Below are positions 7,764 to 19,800 of a stretch of DNA of 55,439 bases, in pieces (within the stretch, counting starts at the first letter, position 1; each line of letters opens with the position of its first letter). The stretch is from positions 1 to 55,439 of the forward strand of contig CAMLRS010000020.1 in assembly GCA_946482515.1 (NCBI GenBank), in the 5' to 3' direction. Both the position numbers and the translations under genes were made by a program. The DNA is from an uncultured Flavobacteriales bacterium (GTDB lineage Bacteria; Bacteroidota; Bacteroidia; Flavobacteriales; Crocinitomicaceae). Under the pieces are notes generated by a model, which made no database searches, had not been told where the DNA came from, and worked only from the letters and a program-made list of their open reading frames with translations.

Positions 7764-8693
7764 TTATAGGTAAACCACGAGCCGAATTCCGCCCCAGCGA
7801 TGTGTCATACCGGCGTCGTATTGTCGCGTATGCATGTTAAATACGGCAGAAAGCGAGACAATGCTGGCGGTCCCGATTATACCGAATTCGCGCTCGAAGA
7901 CCATCCGTGAGACGTCTTTTGCAGCGATGACGTATTCGCTGCGTTGTCCTAACAACGATCCTTGCAGCGTGCCATCGTAGCCCACGAACCGGAAAGCCGG
8001 ATTGGCATAAAAGGCAAGTCCCCAGTGTTTGTTGTTGGTGAACAATTGCAGCTGAACGCGGGTGCCGAGCGTGGCATCGATCCGGCTGGTACCGATATGG
8101 GCGCTTTCTTCGGCTATGGCAACAAACCAGCGACCAAATGTCACATAACGCTGCTGGGCATGAATACCGGCGTCGAGCAATAAGCCGGTTCGGATCTGGT
8201 GGTGCCAGCCTTTCGGATGCGGATTGTCGGTAATTCTGTGAACGCCGGTCTGCAATTCCTTGCCCAACGCTTCTTTCCCGATAAATCCGCCGGATACGTA
8301 CCACGACAGCGCGCGATTGCCATCGGTATCGACCGATTCGAACAGGAGATTCAGCCGCGCTGTTCCCGCAAACGGCCGGTCATTGCTCAGCAGTGAATCG
8401 AATGCGATCGTCGACGGTGTAAACGCCATGTGATCGACCGCGAAGCCTATCGTATTTTGTCCGCCTTTCAGCGGTAGAAAAAGGTTGTTGAACCACGATT
8501 TGGTTGGCACAGGTAGTTTGTAGCATACGGCCATTCCCTGCGAGTAATAGCGGTCGGTGGCTACAAAGAAATCGTTGTCGAAATGAGCCCAGGCCTGTTG
8601 CCGGTAACGAAATCCCGGGTGGTGCCAGTAATCGATCGACTGACCATGAGCCGTTCCCCACAGAAGCATTATCAGAATCCATGCACGTTTCAT
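7764..8693 (-). CDS. LpxR-family lipid A 3'-O-deacylase (DUF2219)
   Basis: A 309-residue outer-membrane protein with a signal peptide at 1-18. It carries the LpxR signatures: N40-D41 in HFDNDFF, followed by TDRYYSQG with S51, H88 in DHMAFTPS, and DRPFAG at 105-110. In characterised LpxR a His/Asn/Asp set in a calcium-dependent 12-strand barrel removes the 3'-acyloxyacyl chain of lipid A, changing recognition of the outer membrane. Conservation of the Asn-Asp and His residues suggests an active enzyme, although Bacteroidota lipid A differs from that of enterobacteria, so the exact substrate is uncertain. It stands alone; upstream lies a repeat-filled divergent region shared with the ABC-F gene. 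Confidence 0.8.
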   Translation of the reverse strand: MKRAWILIMLLWGTAHGQSIDYWHHPGFRYRQQAWAHFDNDFFVATDRYYSQGMAVCYKLPVPTKSWFNNLFLPLKGGQNTIGFAVDHMAFTPSTIAFDSLLSNDRPFAGTARLNLLFESVDTDGNRALSWYVSGGFIGKEALGKELQTGVHRITDNPHPKGWHHQIRTGLLLDAGIHAQQRYVTFGRWFVAIAEESAHIGTSRIDATLGTRVQLQLFTNNKHWGLAFYANPAFRFVGYDGTLQGSLLGQRSEYVIAAKDVSRMVFEREFGIIGTASIVSLSAVFNMHTRQYDAGMTHRWGGIRLVVYL

Positions 8694-8763
8694 GTATTCA
8701 AATTAGAAAATGCTCGCCAACAACGTTTTACACAATTCCTGTTATAAGATTTTTTAACGTTGA

Positions 8764-8985
8764 CTTCGGGATATAAAGACATTAGGACATCTGGAGGAGT
8801 TTGCGAGTTGATGAGTTATCGAGTTTGTGTACTGAACTAAAAGACTGAAGACCGAGGACTGTCGATCAAAAAGTTGAAGAGTTAAGGAGTTTGCCATCCC
8901 AACAACCAACTCATAACTACCAATTAGCAACTCGTAACTATCAACTACAACTATCCAACTCATCAACTCTGAAACTCACCAACTA
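8764..8985. repeat. Mosaic of dispersed repeats in the lpxR / ABC-F divergent region
   Basis: From left to right: GACATTAGGACATC (GACATCAAGAC family) at about 8778-8792; GAGTTTGCGAGTTGATGAG, the reverse complement of AACTC, at about 8797-8826, so reading toward lpxR; AAGACTGAAGACCGAGGACTG family at about 8842-8863; GTTGAAGAGTTAAGGAGTT at about 8872-8892; then a long AACTC tract at 8898-8985 on the plus strand, reading toward the ABC-F gene. The two AACTC tracts face outward, each on the coding strand of its neighbouring gene. Confidence 0.8.
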
Positions 8986-8990
8986 ATTCG

Positions 8991-8998
8991 TATCTTTG
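8991..8998 (+). promoter_or_regulatory. Putative -7 element of the ABC-F gene
   Basis: TATCTTTG, 21 bases before the ATG at 9020, directly preceded by the AACTC tract (CTCACCAACTAATTCG). No -33 TTG at the normal distance. Confidence 0.5.
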
Positions 8999-9010
8999 CA
9001 CCAAATTTGA

Positions 9011-10642
<1,632 letters not shown>

Positions 10643-10696
10643 ACCGGAATGAAAAGCTCCTGAAGATTCTCGTTAGGATTCCAAGAATAAAAAATC

Positions 10697-10718
10697 AATA
10701 ATGCAATATTGCATTATT
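10697..10718. promoter_or_regulatory. Perfect 22-bp AT-rich palindrome
   Basis: The half AATAATGCAAT is followed at once by its exact reverse complement ATTGCATTATT. It sits 54 bases after the ABC-F stop and 4 bases before a terminator hairpin. It could be an operator-like protein site or form a cruciform or second RNA hairpin; nothing in the sequence decides. Confidence 0.6.
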
Positions 10719-10721
10719 ACC

Positions 10722-10751
10722 AAAATCCCTGGTTTTATCAGGGATTTTTTT
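10722..10751 (+). terminator. Rho-independent terminator of the ABC-F gene
   Basis: A 10-bp perfect stem AAAATCCCTG / CAGGGATTTT around a 7-base loop, running into TTTTTTT. Confidence 0.85.
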
Positions 10752-11031
10752 ATTTCCAGATTGATACAATGCTTGTTTCCGGGTCGATTTTTTCTCGTTT
10801 AGATTCAATCAGGAGCAACAAACCCCCGATAAACCTCCGAATAGCTTTGGCCCATACGCAAACGAAATTCTCTTTATAGGATGAGTTACAATCCCCACGC
10901 ATTTAACGTCTTTTAAGAAGCTTTCGCTTATTTCCTATTGAAATGCAACACTTCCCGAAAGAGCTGTTCAATTTGAAATACCGGGGCAACTCACGGGGCG
11001 TTACAGACGTACTAGTAATAAAAATACATCT
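10752..11031 (+). other. Gene-free upstream region of the 11032 gene
   Basis: About 280 bases with no credible ORF. The only promoter-like word is TAGCTTTG at 10842-10849, which fits TAnnTTTG but lacks a TTG at the usual distance and lies 183 bases before the ATG. The region is free of the dispersed repeats seen in other gaps. A long leader is possible. Confidence 0.4.
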
Positions 11032-11874
11032 ATGAGAAAAATGGTACTTTCAGCCGTAGCGTTCTGCTTCGGTATTTCTGCATTTGCACAAAACCCGGTC
11101 GTTACGGGCGACACCATGTTGTGTCCGGAAGGAACGGGAACGCTTTCCACAGGCGCATTCGATACCTATCAGTGGTACCAGCGCTATTTCATGTCAGACG
11201 ACACGTTCGAGATCGTTGGGGCTACTTCACAGACGCTGAACATGACTTACGGTGATTTTGCAGCTTCTTACCTGATCGTGGAAGTAACGCAGGGAACCGA
11301 TACGGCTATGTCAGCTGAGCTCTTTGTAGACGGGTATGCATTCATTCCACCGGTTGTCGCGACTTCCGGTGATTTTACCATTGGACAAAACGGTGAAACC
11401 ATTCTGTGCGTCGGCGATACGGTTTACTTCGAGCTGTTGCAGCCGTATACAGAAAGCATTACCTGGTTCGACGGAGGCGTGGCAATGCCGGGCGAAGACT
11501 CATCCGTGCTGGTGGTCACAGATGCCGGCAGTTTTACCGTTTCAGGCGCTCCGGAAGTATGTCCCGACTACATTTCCATGATGGGTATTCCGCTCGACGT
11601 GATCATGGATAACTGCGGACTCGGACTCGATGAAGAAGCATTGTTTGAAACAACGATCTGGCCGAACCCGGCAAGTGATTTCCTGACCGTAAAAACATCT
11701 TCTGTGCCGTCAAATGGTATCGAAATCCACGACCAGGCCGGTCGACTGATCCGAACGATCGCAGCAACGGCTATGGAAACGGAAATTGCGCTTTCAGGCA
11801 TGGCGCCGGGAACTTACTTCCTGACCGTTTCCTACGAAACAGGAACAGACAGAAAATCGTTTGTAATCCGCTAA
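11032..11874 (+). CDS. T9SS type A sorting domain-containing protein with Ig-like region
   Basis: A 280-residue exported protein: signal peptide at 1-20 (ending GISAFAQ), then two Ig-like beta-sandwich stretches at about 22-105 (VTGDTMLCPEGTGTL..YQWYQ) and 110-185, both with the C..W..C-poor pattern typical of Bacteroidota surface modules, and a sorting domain at about 205-280 (IWPNPASDFL ... MAPGTYFLTV). No enzyme motif is seen. Likely a small surface or secreted protein of unknown ligand. A strong hairpin terminator follows. Confidence 0.82.
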   Translation: MRKMVLSAVAFCFGISAFAQNPVVTGDTMLCPEGTGTLSTGAFDTYQWYQRYFMSDDTFEIVGATSQTLNMTYGDFAASYLIVEVTQGTDTAMSAELFVDGYAFIPPVVATSGDFTIGQNGETILCVGDTVYFELLQPYTESITWFDGGVAMPGEDSSVLVVTDAGSFTVSGAPEVCPDYISMMGIPLDVIMDNCGLGLDEEALFETTIWPNPASDFLTVKTSSVPSNGIEIHDQAGRLIRTIAATAMETEIALSGMAPGTYFLTVSYETGTDRKSFVIR

Positions 11875-11896
11875 ACTACCAATCCAATATAAGCGA

Positions 11897-11920
11897 AACG
11901 GCCAGCACATGCTGGCCGTT
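11897..11920 (+). terminator. Hairpin terminator after the 11032 gene
   Basis: AACGGCCAGCA pairs perfectly with TGCTGGCCGTT over 11 bp. The T-run afterwards is weak (ATTCGTTTAATT), but position and stem strength support termination. Confidence 0.7.
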
Positions 11921-11952
11921 ATTCGTTTAATTACCTAACTTATTATATTGGT

Positions 11953-11982
11953 CTTCGCGTAAATTCGTGAATTCGCGGGAGA
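11953..11982. repeat. ATTCGTG-ATTCGCGGGAGA dispersed repeat, copy 2
   Basis: TTCGCGTAAATTCGTGAATTC followed by GCGGGAGA; partner of the copy at 7726-7749. Here it contains an internal near-repeat of TTCGCG/TTCGTG. Confidence 0.6.
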
Positions 11983-12006
11983 ACTTGTCGCAATCACAAT
12001 TTGAGC

Positions 12007-13341
12007 TTATTTCCGTGGTTTCATCAAATCGATCGAAGCTTTTTTCGGCGCCCCAAATCCGAAATTCAACGACAGCGTCGAAACGAGCGTATGATCCGGG
12101 TTCAGTACAGGATCAAACCGATTCCCGAAATTGTACGTCAGCACGATCTGGTCTGTGAGCCGGTAATTGAGCACCAGCATATATTGCAGATCGTCGTCTT
12201 TTTCGCGCACATACAGCTGGCGGCCTTCGGCATCCGTTCCGGCCGGAATTTCCGTTTCGCTCGCACGACCCACCAGTTCGAACTGCACCGAGCATTTTTT
12301 GAATTCAGCAGCGAATGAAACCCCGAAATCGTGGTTATTCCGGTACACCGTCGCGTTGGGGAAATACGATTTGTAATAACCCAGGTTGAACCATTCATAG
12401 CGATACACCAGCATGGCCTTCAGTACATGATTCGTGTCGCTCCAGAAACGGTACGTCGGCGTAAGCCAGAAAGCGGTTTTCGGCGCATAAGAGAATTCGA
12501 AATCGTTGGTCGGGAAATTCACCAGTGTTGCCACTGCGATGTCGATCGACAATCCTTCGCGGTTGGTGAGGTATTGCCGGAAATGATCGTAGGTTCCATC
12601 GGCAGCAATGTGATTGCGAATGAGCACAGCAATGGCTTCTACCAGCGGAGCGGTATTGGTTCGGTCGAGCGCTGGCAAACCGGTTGTGTCGGCATAAATA
12701 GCGCTCGTCAATTGTTCGGCCTCCGCAATGGATTGTGCATAGCCGGATGTGTGCAACAGGCTGGTGATATAGCTTTTCATCGAGGCCAGCAAATCGGCGG
12801 TGGTCTGAATCGTCGAATCCCGCAATAGCAAACGCGTGCGCAGGTTGATCTTATTCTCCACAACGGCCGCATTCTGAAGACTGTCGCGGTAACTTTCGAC
12901 GATTTTTTGATCGTTTCTGTCCGAAAAATAAATCGACGTGCGCGCGCCGAATCCGAGTGCATTCGAAGACGTGCTGTCGCCCAGCTTGAAATTCTGCGAC
13001 GAAGCCACGGAAAACGATCCGTTCATCAGGAACGACTGCCACGGCGTAGGGTAGAGGTAACGGCTCAGACTGACGCCGCGCGTTTTTGTCCAGTAAGGCG
13101 TGAACTCAATGCCCACGTCGTTGGGAATGATCACGCCGTCGGCATCCGTAAAGTTGTTGAACAGGGCCGCTTCGAGCGCGTTGTACGACTTCGGCGCCAG
13201 CACCGTTGTGGGCTGAATATCTGTAATAGCTGTGGCAGGTGAACTCGGAGCGGTGAGTCGCTGTAATTTTTCATTGGTGTCATCCTGGGCGAAAATCCAT
13301 CCGCAAAATGCCACAAAAACAAGAGACAGGAGCTGTTTCAT
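12007..13341 (-). CDS. Predicted secreted/outer-membrane beta-barrel protein, unknown function
   Basis: 444 residues from the ATG at 13341. A signal peptide at 1-17 ends FCGWIFAQ. After a disordered 50-residue stretch the protein has many alternating beta strands ending in aromatic residues (FWLTPTYRFW, MLVYRYEWFNLGYY, YMLVLNYRLTDQIVLTYNFG, TLSLNFGFG), typical of outer-membrane barrels, with a helical insert around residues 160-260. The start codon overlaps the stop of the upstream 118-residue gene (ATGA), so the two are translationally coupled. I do not recognise the family. A longer frame upstream is only overlap with the neighbouring gene. Confidence 0.75.
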   Translation of the reverse strand: MKQLLSLVFVAFCGWIFAQDDTNEKLQRLTAPSSPATAITDIQPTTVLAPKSYNALEAALFNNFTDADGVIIPNDVGIEFTPYWTKTRGVSLSRYLYPTPWQSFLMNGSFSVASSQNFKLGDSTSSNALGFGARTSIYFSDRNDQKIVESYRDSLQNAAVVENKINLRTRLLLRDSTIQTTADLLASMKSYITSLLHTSGYAQSIAEAEQLTSAIYADTTGLPALDRTNTAPLVEAIAVLIRNHIAADGTYDHFRQYLTNREGLSIDIAVATLVNFPTNDFEFSYAPKTAFWLTPTYRFWSDTNHVLKAMLVYRYEWFNLGYYKSYFPNATVYRNNHDFGVSFAAEFKKCSVQFELVGRASETEIPAGTDAEGRQLYVREKDDDLQYMLVLNYRLTDQIVLTYNFGNRFDPVLNPDHTLVSTLSLNFGFGAPKKASIDLMKPRK

Positions 13342-13694
13342 GGCTTCGTGAATTGAATGTCGAAATTGATCAGCGGTCGCGGCTGGTCGGCTACCGGATT
13401 CTGGTGCTTCAGCACAACTTGTCCGTTGATCTTGTACTGTACGGAAATCGTATCCACCTGCGCTGCACCGCAATAAAACAGCGAGCTGGCCAGGATATCC
13501 CCGCGCAAAGCGCTTCCAATTCCCAGTGTTTGACTCCCGCCGTCTTTCGGAATATCGATCTCCGAAGAGTTGGGAAGAATGAGACTCGTTGGCCCCTCAG
13601 TGGCGTCGGAAAGAATATCGACTTCGAAAATGGCCGTTTCGGCATCGCCCAGCGGAAAAACCACGGGCGGGTAGTTGTAGATGATGTTGCTCAT
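13338..13694 (-). CDS. 118-residue protein of unknown function, coupled to the barrel gene
   Basis: A small, probably cytosolic or non-classically exported, mainly beta protein without signal peptide (starts MSNIIYNYPPVVFPLGDAE). It contains a single cysteine and no catalytic motif I can identify. The 4-base ATGA overlap with the barrel gene indicates one operon and probably related roles. About 215 bases upstream of it separate it from divergent htpG. Coding status is supported by its clean frame, coupling, and the absence of a better frame. Confidence 0.7.
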   Translation of the reverse strand: MSNIIYNYPPVVFPLGDAETAIFEVDILSDATEGPTSLILPNSSEIDIPKDGGSQTLGIGSALRGDILASSLFYCGAAQVDTISVQYKINGQVVLKHQNPVADQPRPLINFDIQFTKP

Positions 13695-13867
13695 AATTAA
13701 TAGCGGCTTACTAAATTAAACAAGTAGCTTTTGAAAGCCGAAAGTAATTCAATCCATGAATTGAGTTACAAGTATTAATACCTGTTTTTAACGATTGCGT
13801 AGCCCAAACTTCCGACTTCGAATTTCAAACTACCAATTATCACTGCCAATCTGTCAGAAAATCGCTC

Positions 13868-13884
13868 TTGGCACAAACCTTGAC
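13868..13884 (+). promoter_or_regulatory. Possible sigma-54-type promoter of htpG
   Basis: TTGGCACAAACCTTGAC resembles the sigma-54 -24/-12 consensus TGGCAC-N5-TTGC, with GG and TTG correctly spaced; only the final C at -12 is replaced by A. It lies 27 bases before the ATG and no TAnnTTTG element is present. The overlapping CCTTG-N7-CAAGG inverted repeat could alternatively be a regulator site. Confidence 0.35.
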
Positions 13885-13910
13885 TGAACCAAGGAAAATT
13901 CAAACCAATT

Positions 13911-15800
<1,890 letters not shown>

Positions 15801-15806
15801 TTTCCT

Positions 15807-15822
15807 CTCCCCTTGAGGGGAG
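15807..15822 (+). repeat. CTCCCC-TTGA-GGGGAG dispersed hairpin
   Basis: CTCCCCTTGAGGGGAG forms a perfect 6-bp stem with TTGA loop, 6 bases after the htpG stop. It lacks a T-run and is followed by GAGAGGGGTGG, similar to the element at 30952-31054. Confidence 0.65.
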
Positions 15823-15884
15823 ATTGAGAGGGGTGGCTTTCGCACAATTGAGGTTAGAGAAAGTCACATTGTTTGATAATTTTG

Positions 15885-15923
15885 TCCCGGATCGATTCGT
15901 GAGAAAATCGATCCGGGATTTTT
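15885..15923 (+). terminator. Strong hairpin terminator after htpG
   Basis: TCCCGGATCGATT (15885-15897) pairs perfectly with AATCGATCCGGGA (15906-15918), followed by TTTTTAA. It lies only about 40 bases before the next gene's start. Confidence 0.85.
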
Positions 15924-15958
15924 AACCCCTCAGCCACGGCCGGGGACATTTTGAAGAC

Positions 15959-16735
15959 GTGTACAGTATTATTTTCGCCGTTCTCGGCTATGTTATTTTT
16001 CGCGGAAGCTTTTTGGCTGCTTTTCTTGGTTTGATCATCGGTGGTATGTTCGACCAGGCGCAGCGTATACGCCGCAATGCTGGTCAGCAGGGTGGAAACC
16101 AGGGTAGTGGTCAGTCGTTTGAGGACATTTTCGCTTATTACCGTCAGCAAACGCAGCGCTACGATTTCCCGACGCAGCTCATGGCGCTTTCGGCCTACAT
16201 CATGAAAAGCGATGGCCGTGTGGTCAAATCCGAGCTGAATTACGTGAAAGACTTCTTCAGTCGCCAGTTCGGCCCGCAATTTACCTCAACTCACCTGCAA
16301 TCGCTGAAGCACTTCCTCGACGCACCGTCATTGCCGATTGAAGAAATCTGCGCCGATATCCGCATGCGTGGCCAGATCGAGATCCGTTTGCAATTGATCC
16401 AGTACCTGTTCGGGATCGCCCGAGCAGATGGCGAAGTGTCACAGGCCGAGATCAGCACTTTGCAGCGCGTTGCCCAGCTATTACACATTTCCCAGGCCGA
16501 TTTCCGCTCCGTTCAGGGCTTGTTCAAACACACGCTCGACGGCGATTACGAGATCCTCGGTCTTGATAAATCCGCTACCGACGATGAGGTGAAAAAAGCC
16601 TACCGCCAGATGGCCGTTCGTTTCCACCCGGATAAAGTGGCCAACGAAGGTGAAGAAGTGCAAAAAGGAGCCAAGGAAAAATTCCAGAAAATCCAGGAAG
16701 CCTACGAAAATATCAAAAAGGCCCGCGGTATTTGA
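15959..16735 (+). CDS. TerB/DnaJ-domain co-chaperone (DjlA-like)
   Basis: 258 residues: an N-terminal hydrophobic segment (about 3-30, IIFAVLGYVIFRGSFLAAFLGLIIGGM) that would anchor it in the inner membrane, a TerB-like helical domain at about 70-185 (LMALSAYIMKSDGRVVKSE and a second FGIARADGEVSQAE half), and a C-terminal J domain at 194-258 with the HPD motif at 223-225 that stimulates DnaK ATPase. This is the DjlA architecture. The start is GTG at 15959; no ATG is available in frame before the anchor. Its proximity to htpG suggests a chaperone neighbourhood, although a terminator lies between them. Confidence 0.82.
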   Translation: MYSIIFAVLGYVIFRGSFLAAFLGLIIGGMFDQAQRIRRNAGQQGGNQGSGQSFEDIFAYYRQQTQRYDFPTQLMALSAYIMKSDGRVVKSELNYVKDFFSRQFGPQFTSTHLQSLKHFLDAPSLPIEEICADIRMRGQIEIRLQLIQYLFGIARADGEVSQAEISTLQRVAQLLHISQADFRSVQGLFKHTLDGDYEILGLDKSATDDEVKKAYRQMAVRFHPDKVANEGEEVQKGAKEKFQKIQEAYENIKKARGI

Positions 16736-16846
16736 ATAAATCCCACTATTGGCTGAACATCAGGCAACTGTTACTTCGAATTTTAGTTATAGCTTTATAA
16801 AGGAACCACTATCGATGCTTTGCATGGATAGGAAATCCGTCGCGCT

Positions 16847-19800
16847 ATGAAAAACACTTGCCCTACTATTGGCCCAAAAGCCAGCACATTCCTCGTGCTG
16901 CTTTGTCTGCTATTCACCGGGAGTCCCGCATTTTTGCTGGCTCAGGAACAACAGATGAAAGCCGGAGGCTACAATCTCACGTCCTTTTCCGAACCTTTTG
17001 TTTCATCTGCAACAGAAGCCGACTGGAAACGCTACAACGATCCTTCGTATTACGATCACCCGGAATTCGGAAAACTGCCTTTTGATGCGCCTTGCGTCAA
17101 TTGCGTGGAAAATCTTTCCAAACGAAAGGCCGATGAGCGTTATTTCATCAATGTCGACCGTCCTTCGGAGTTTTACCAGCAAAAATCGCTCGGTCTGCTC
17201 TGCGAGGAAAAAAACGGCGATTGGCTGACCATCAACCATCATCTCCGACCCGATGGAAACGGGAACTATCGCTCGGCAATGCATCGCGATCCCGCGGGAA
17301 TAGAACCGGGATCGAAACGCGCTTACATCCATACCGCCGAAGGAAAAACCTACTTTAACCAGTGGCAGCTTTATACCAGAACAGGTGAAAGCGAAGTATT
17401 GCAGGCCGAAGCCGATTGGTCGCATTTCACGGCCGGTGACGACGGAATCTACATCACCGATGTATTTCCCGGAATTGATGCCGAGCTGATCGTTTTCCGC
17501 GGCGCCATCAAAACGAATTTTATCCTCAAAACCAATCAATTCGGAACATTCGGCGAGCTGATTTTCCGTGATCGTTATGATACGCCGGGAGCTTCCAGCG
17601 TGCATTCCGAGTACGGATGGACGGAATCCGGAGATGGAGCGGTATTCATTCGTTCCGGTATGACCGACGTTTTACAGATGAACGAATCCGTTCTGTTTGC
17701 TAAAGAAGGGCCGAAGGAATTGGTTCAGGCTGGTTCTTACCGCATTCACGAGAATAACGTCGATGTAGTAGTGCCGTTTAACTGGATCAACGACAATATC
17801 GGTAACTACCACCTGGTTGTCGATCCGCTGGTAACCGCTACCAATACGCTTGCACAAGCTTCCATTACCGGCTCTATGTACAATACCAGCTGTGGCTGGG
17901 ACAATTCCTGTGATTATACCCTCACAGTAGCCAGGCCAGCCAACAGCACCATCACCGATGCAACATTCAGCATGGTTTACACCGCTACCGGGGCATGCTG
18001 GCTGGAAGACGGAGCTATGCGTTTCTCTTACGGAAGCTGTGTCAGCCCGGCAAATCCGTTGTACTGGACCTGTCAGCTGATAGGCGGGGGAACCTGTACG
18101 GGAACAAATCTTTCGTTCTTCAACACCATGGGCAGTTGTTTCCCTGCATCCGGCTGCACGCCACAGAACATCAACTTTACCTTCAAATTCTACCGGAGGT
18201 GTTACGGCCCCACGGGATGTAACAATAGCTGCATCGGTGCCGGTTCACCGCTTAGTATCACGGTTACTGGAAGAACACTGGAATACACCAATACTGTTAC
18301 ACCAATTACGGTTTCTTCGACAACGATCTGCCAGGGACAATCCATTACAGCTAATACCTCGGCCAGTTATGGCGTTCCGAATTACACCTATAACTGGAGC
18401 CTGAATGCATCCGGAACACCTTCTGTTGGAACGGGAGCCCCGGCAACCATCAATTTCCCGACAGCCGGAACATTTACCTTGTATTCCATCGTAACAGATG
18501 CCTGTGGCAACCAGATCACGGCTTCACGAACGATCACCGTTAACCCGGCCCCAACTGTCACAGTCAACTCACCAACGATCTGTGCCGGCGGTACGGCCAC
18601 GCTGAATGCTACAGGTGCAGGTAGTTATACATGGTCACCGGCTACCAATTTATCCGCTACAACCGGCGCGACTGTCACTTCAACAACACCGACTACGATA
18701 ACATATACCGTTACTGGTACGGCTTCGGGCTGTACGGGAACAGCAACGGCTACCGTTACAGTTAACCCGATTCCTGTGGTCACGGTCAATTCACCGACCA
18801 TTTGTGCCGGCGATCCAGCTACGTTGACTGCAACAGGAGCAGATGCATACACCTGGTCGCCAACCACGGCACTTTCACCCACTTCCGGCTCGCCGGTAAC
18901 TGCGACTCCCGCTGCAACGACAACTTATACGGTAACCGGCACTACAAATGGTTGTTCGGGTACGGCGACATCTACGGTGACGGTCAATCCCGATCCGGTT
19001 GTCACGGTGAATTCACCAACGATCTGTCCGGGCGATGTGGCAACGCTGAACGCAACAGGTGCTGCATCTTTTACATGGTCACCGGCTACCGATTTATCTG
19101 CTACTACGGGCGCAACGGTCACATCGACCACGCCGACCACAACAACCTACACCGTTACGGGAACAACCGGAAACTGTTCAGGAACGGCGACCGCTACGGT
19201 TACAGTGGCTGCAACACCGGTTGTGACGGTGAACTCCGAAACGATTTGTACAGGCGCTTCGGCAATTTTGACAGCTACGGGCGCTGGTTCCTATACCTGG
19301 TCGCCGGCTACGGGCTTGTCGGCTACAACAGGAACGACGGTTACGGCCACACCGGCAACCACAACAACTTATACAGTTACGGGCACAACGGGCAACTGCT
19401 CCGGAACGGCAACATCAACAGTCACGGTCAATCCGAATCCGGTTGTGACGGTGAACTCCGAAACCATTTGTGCCGGAGCTTCCGCAACATTGACCGCTAC
19501 GGGTGCTGATTCCTATTCGTGGTCACCGGCAACGAACTTATCTTCTACAATCGGTTCGCCGGTTACTGCTAATCCGCCTGCAACAACGACTTACGTCGTA
19601 ACGGGAACAACGAATGGCTGTACAGGTACGGCAAATGCCATTGTTACGGTGAATCCGAATCCCGTAGTTTCGGTCAACTCACCAACCATCTGCGCCGGAT
19701 CGACGGCTACCTTAAACGCTGCCGGAGCGGGTTCTTTTTCGTGGTCGCCGGCTACCAATTTATCAGCCACAACCGGCGCAACTGTCACTTCGACTACGCC

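Noticed and set aside
18802..19509. 235-residue frame-shifted ORF in the adhesin repeat region
   Set aside because: It is the alternative frame of the 222-bp coding repeats; its regular look comes from the repeats, not from a second gene.
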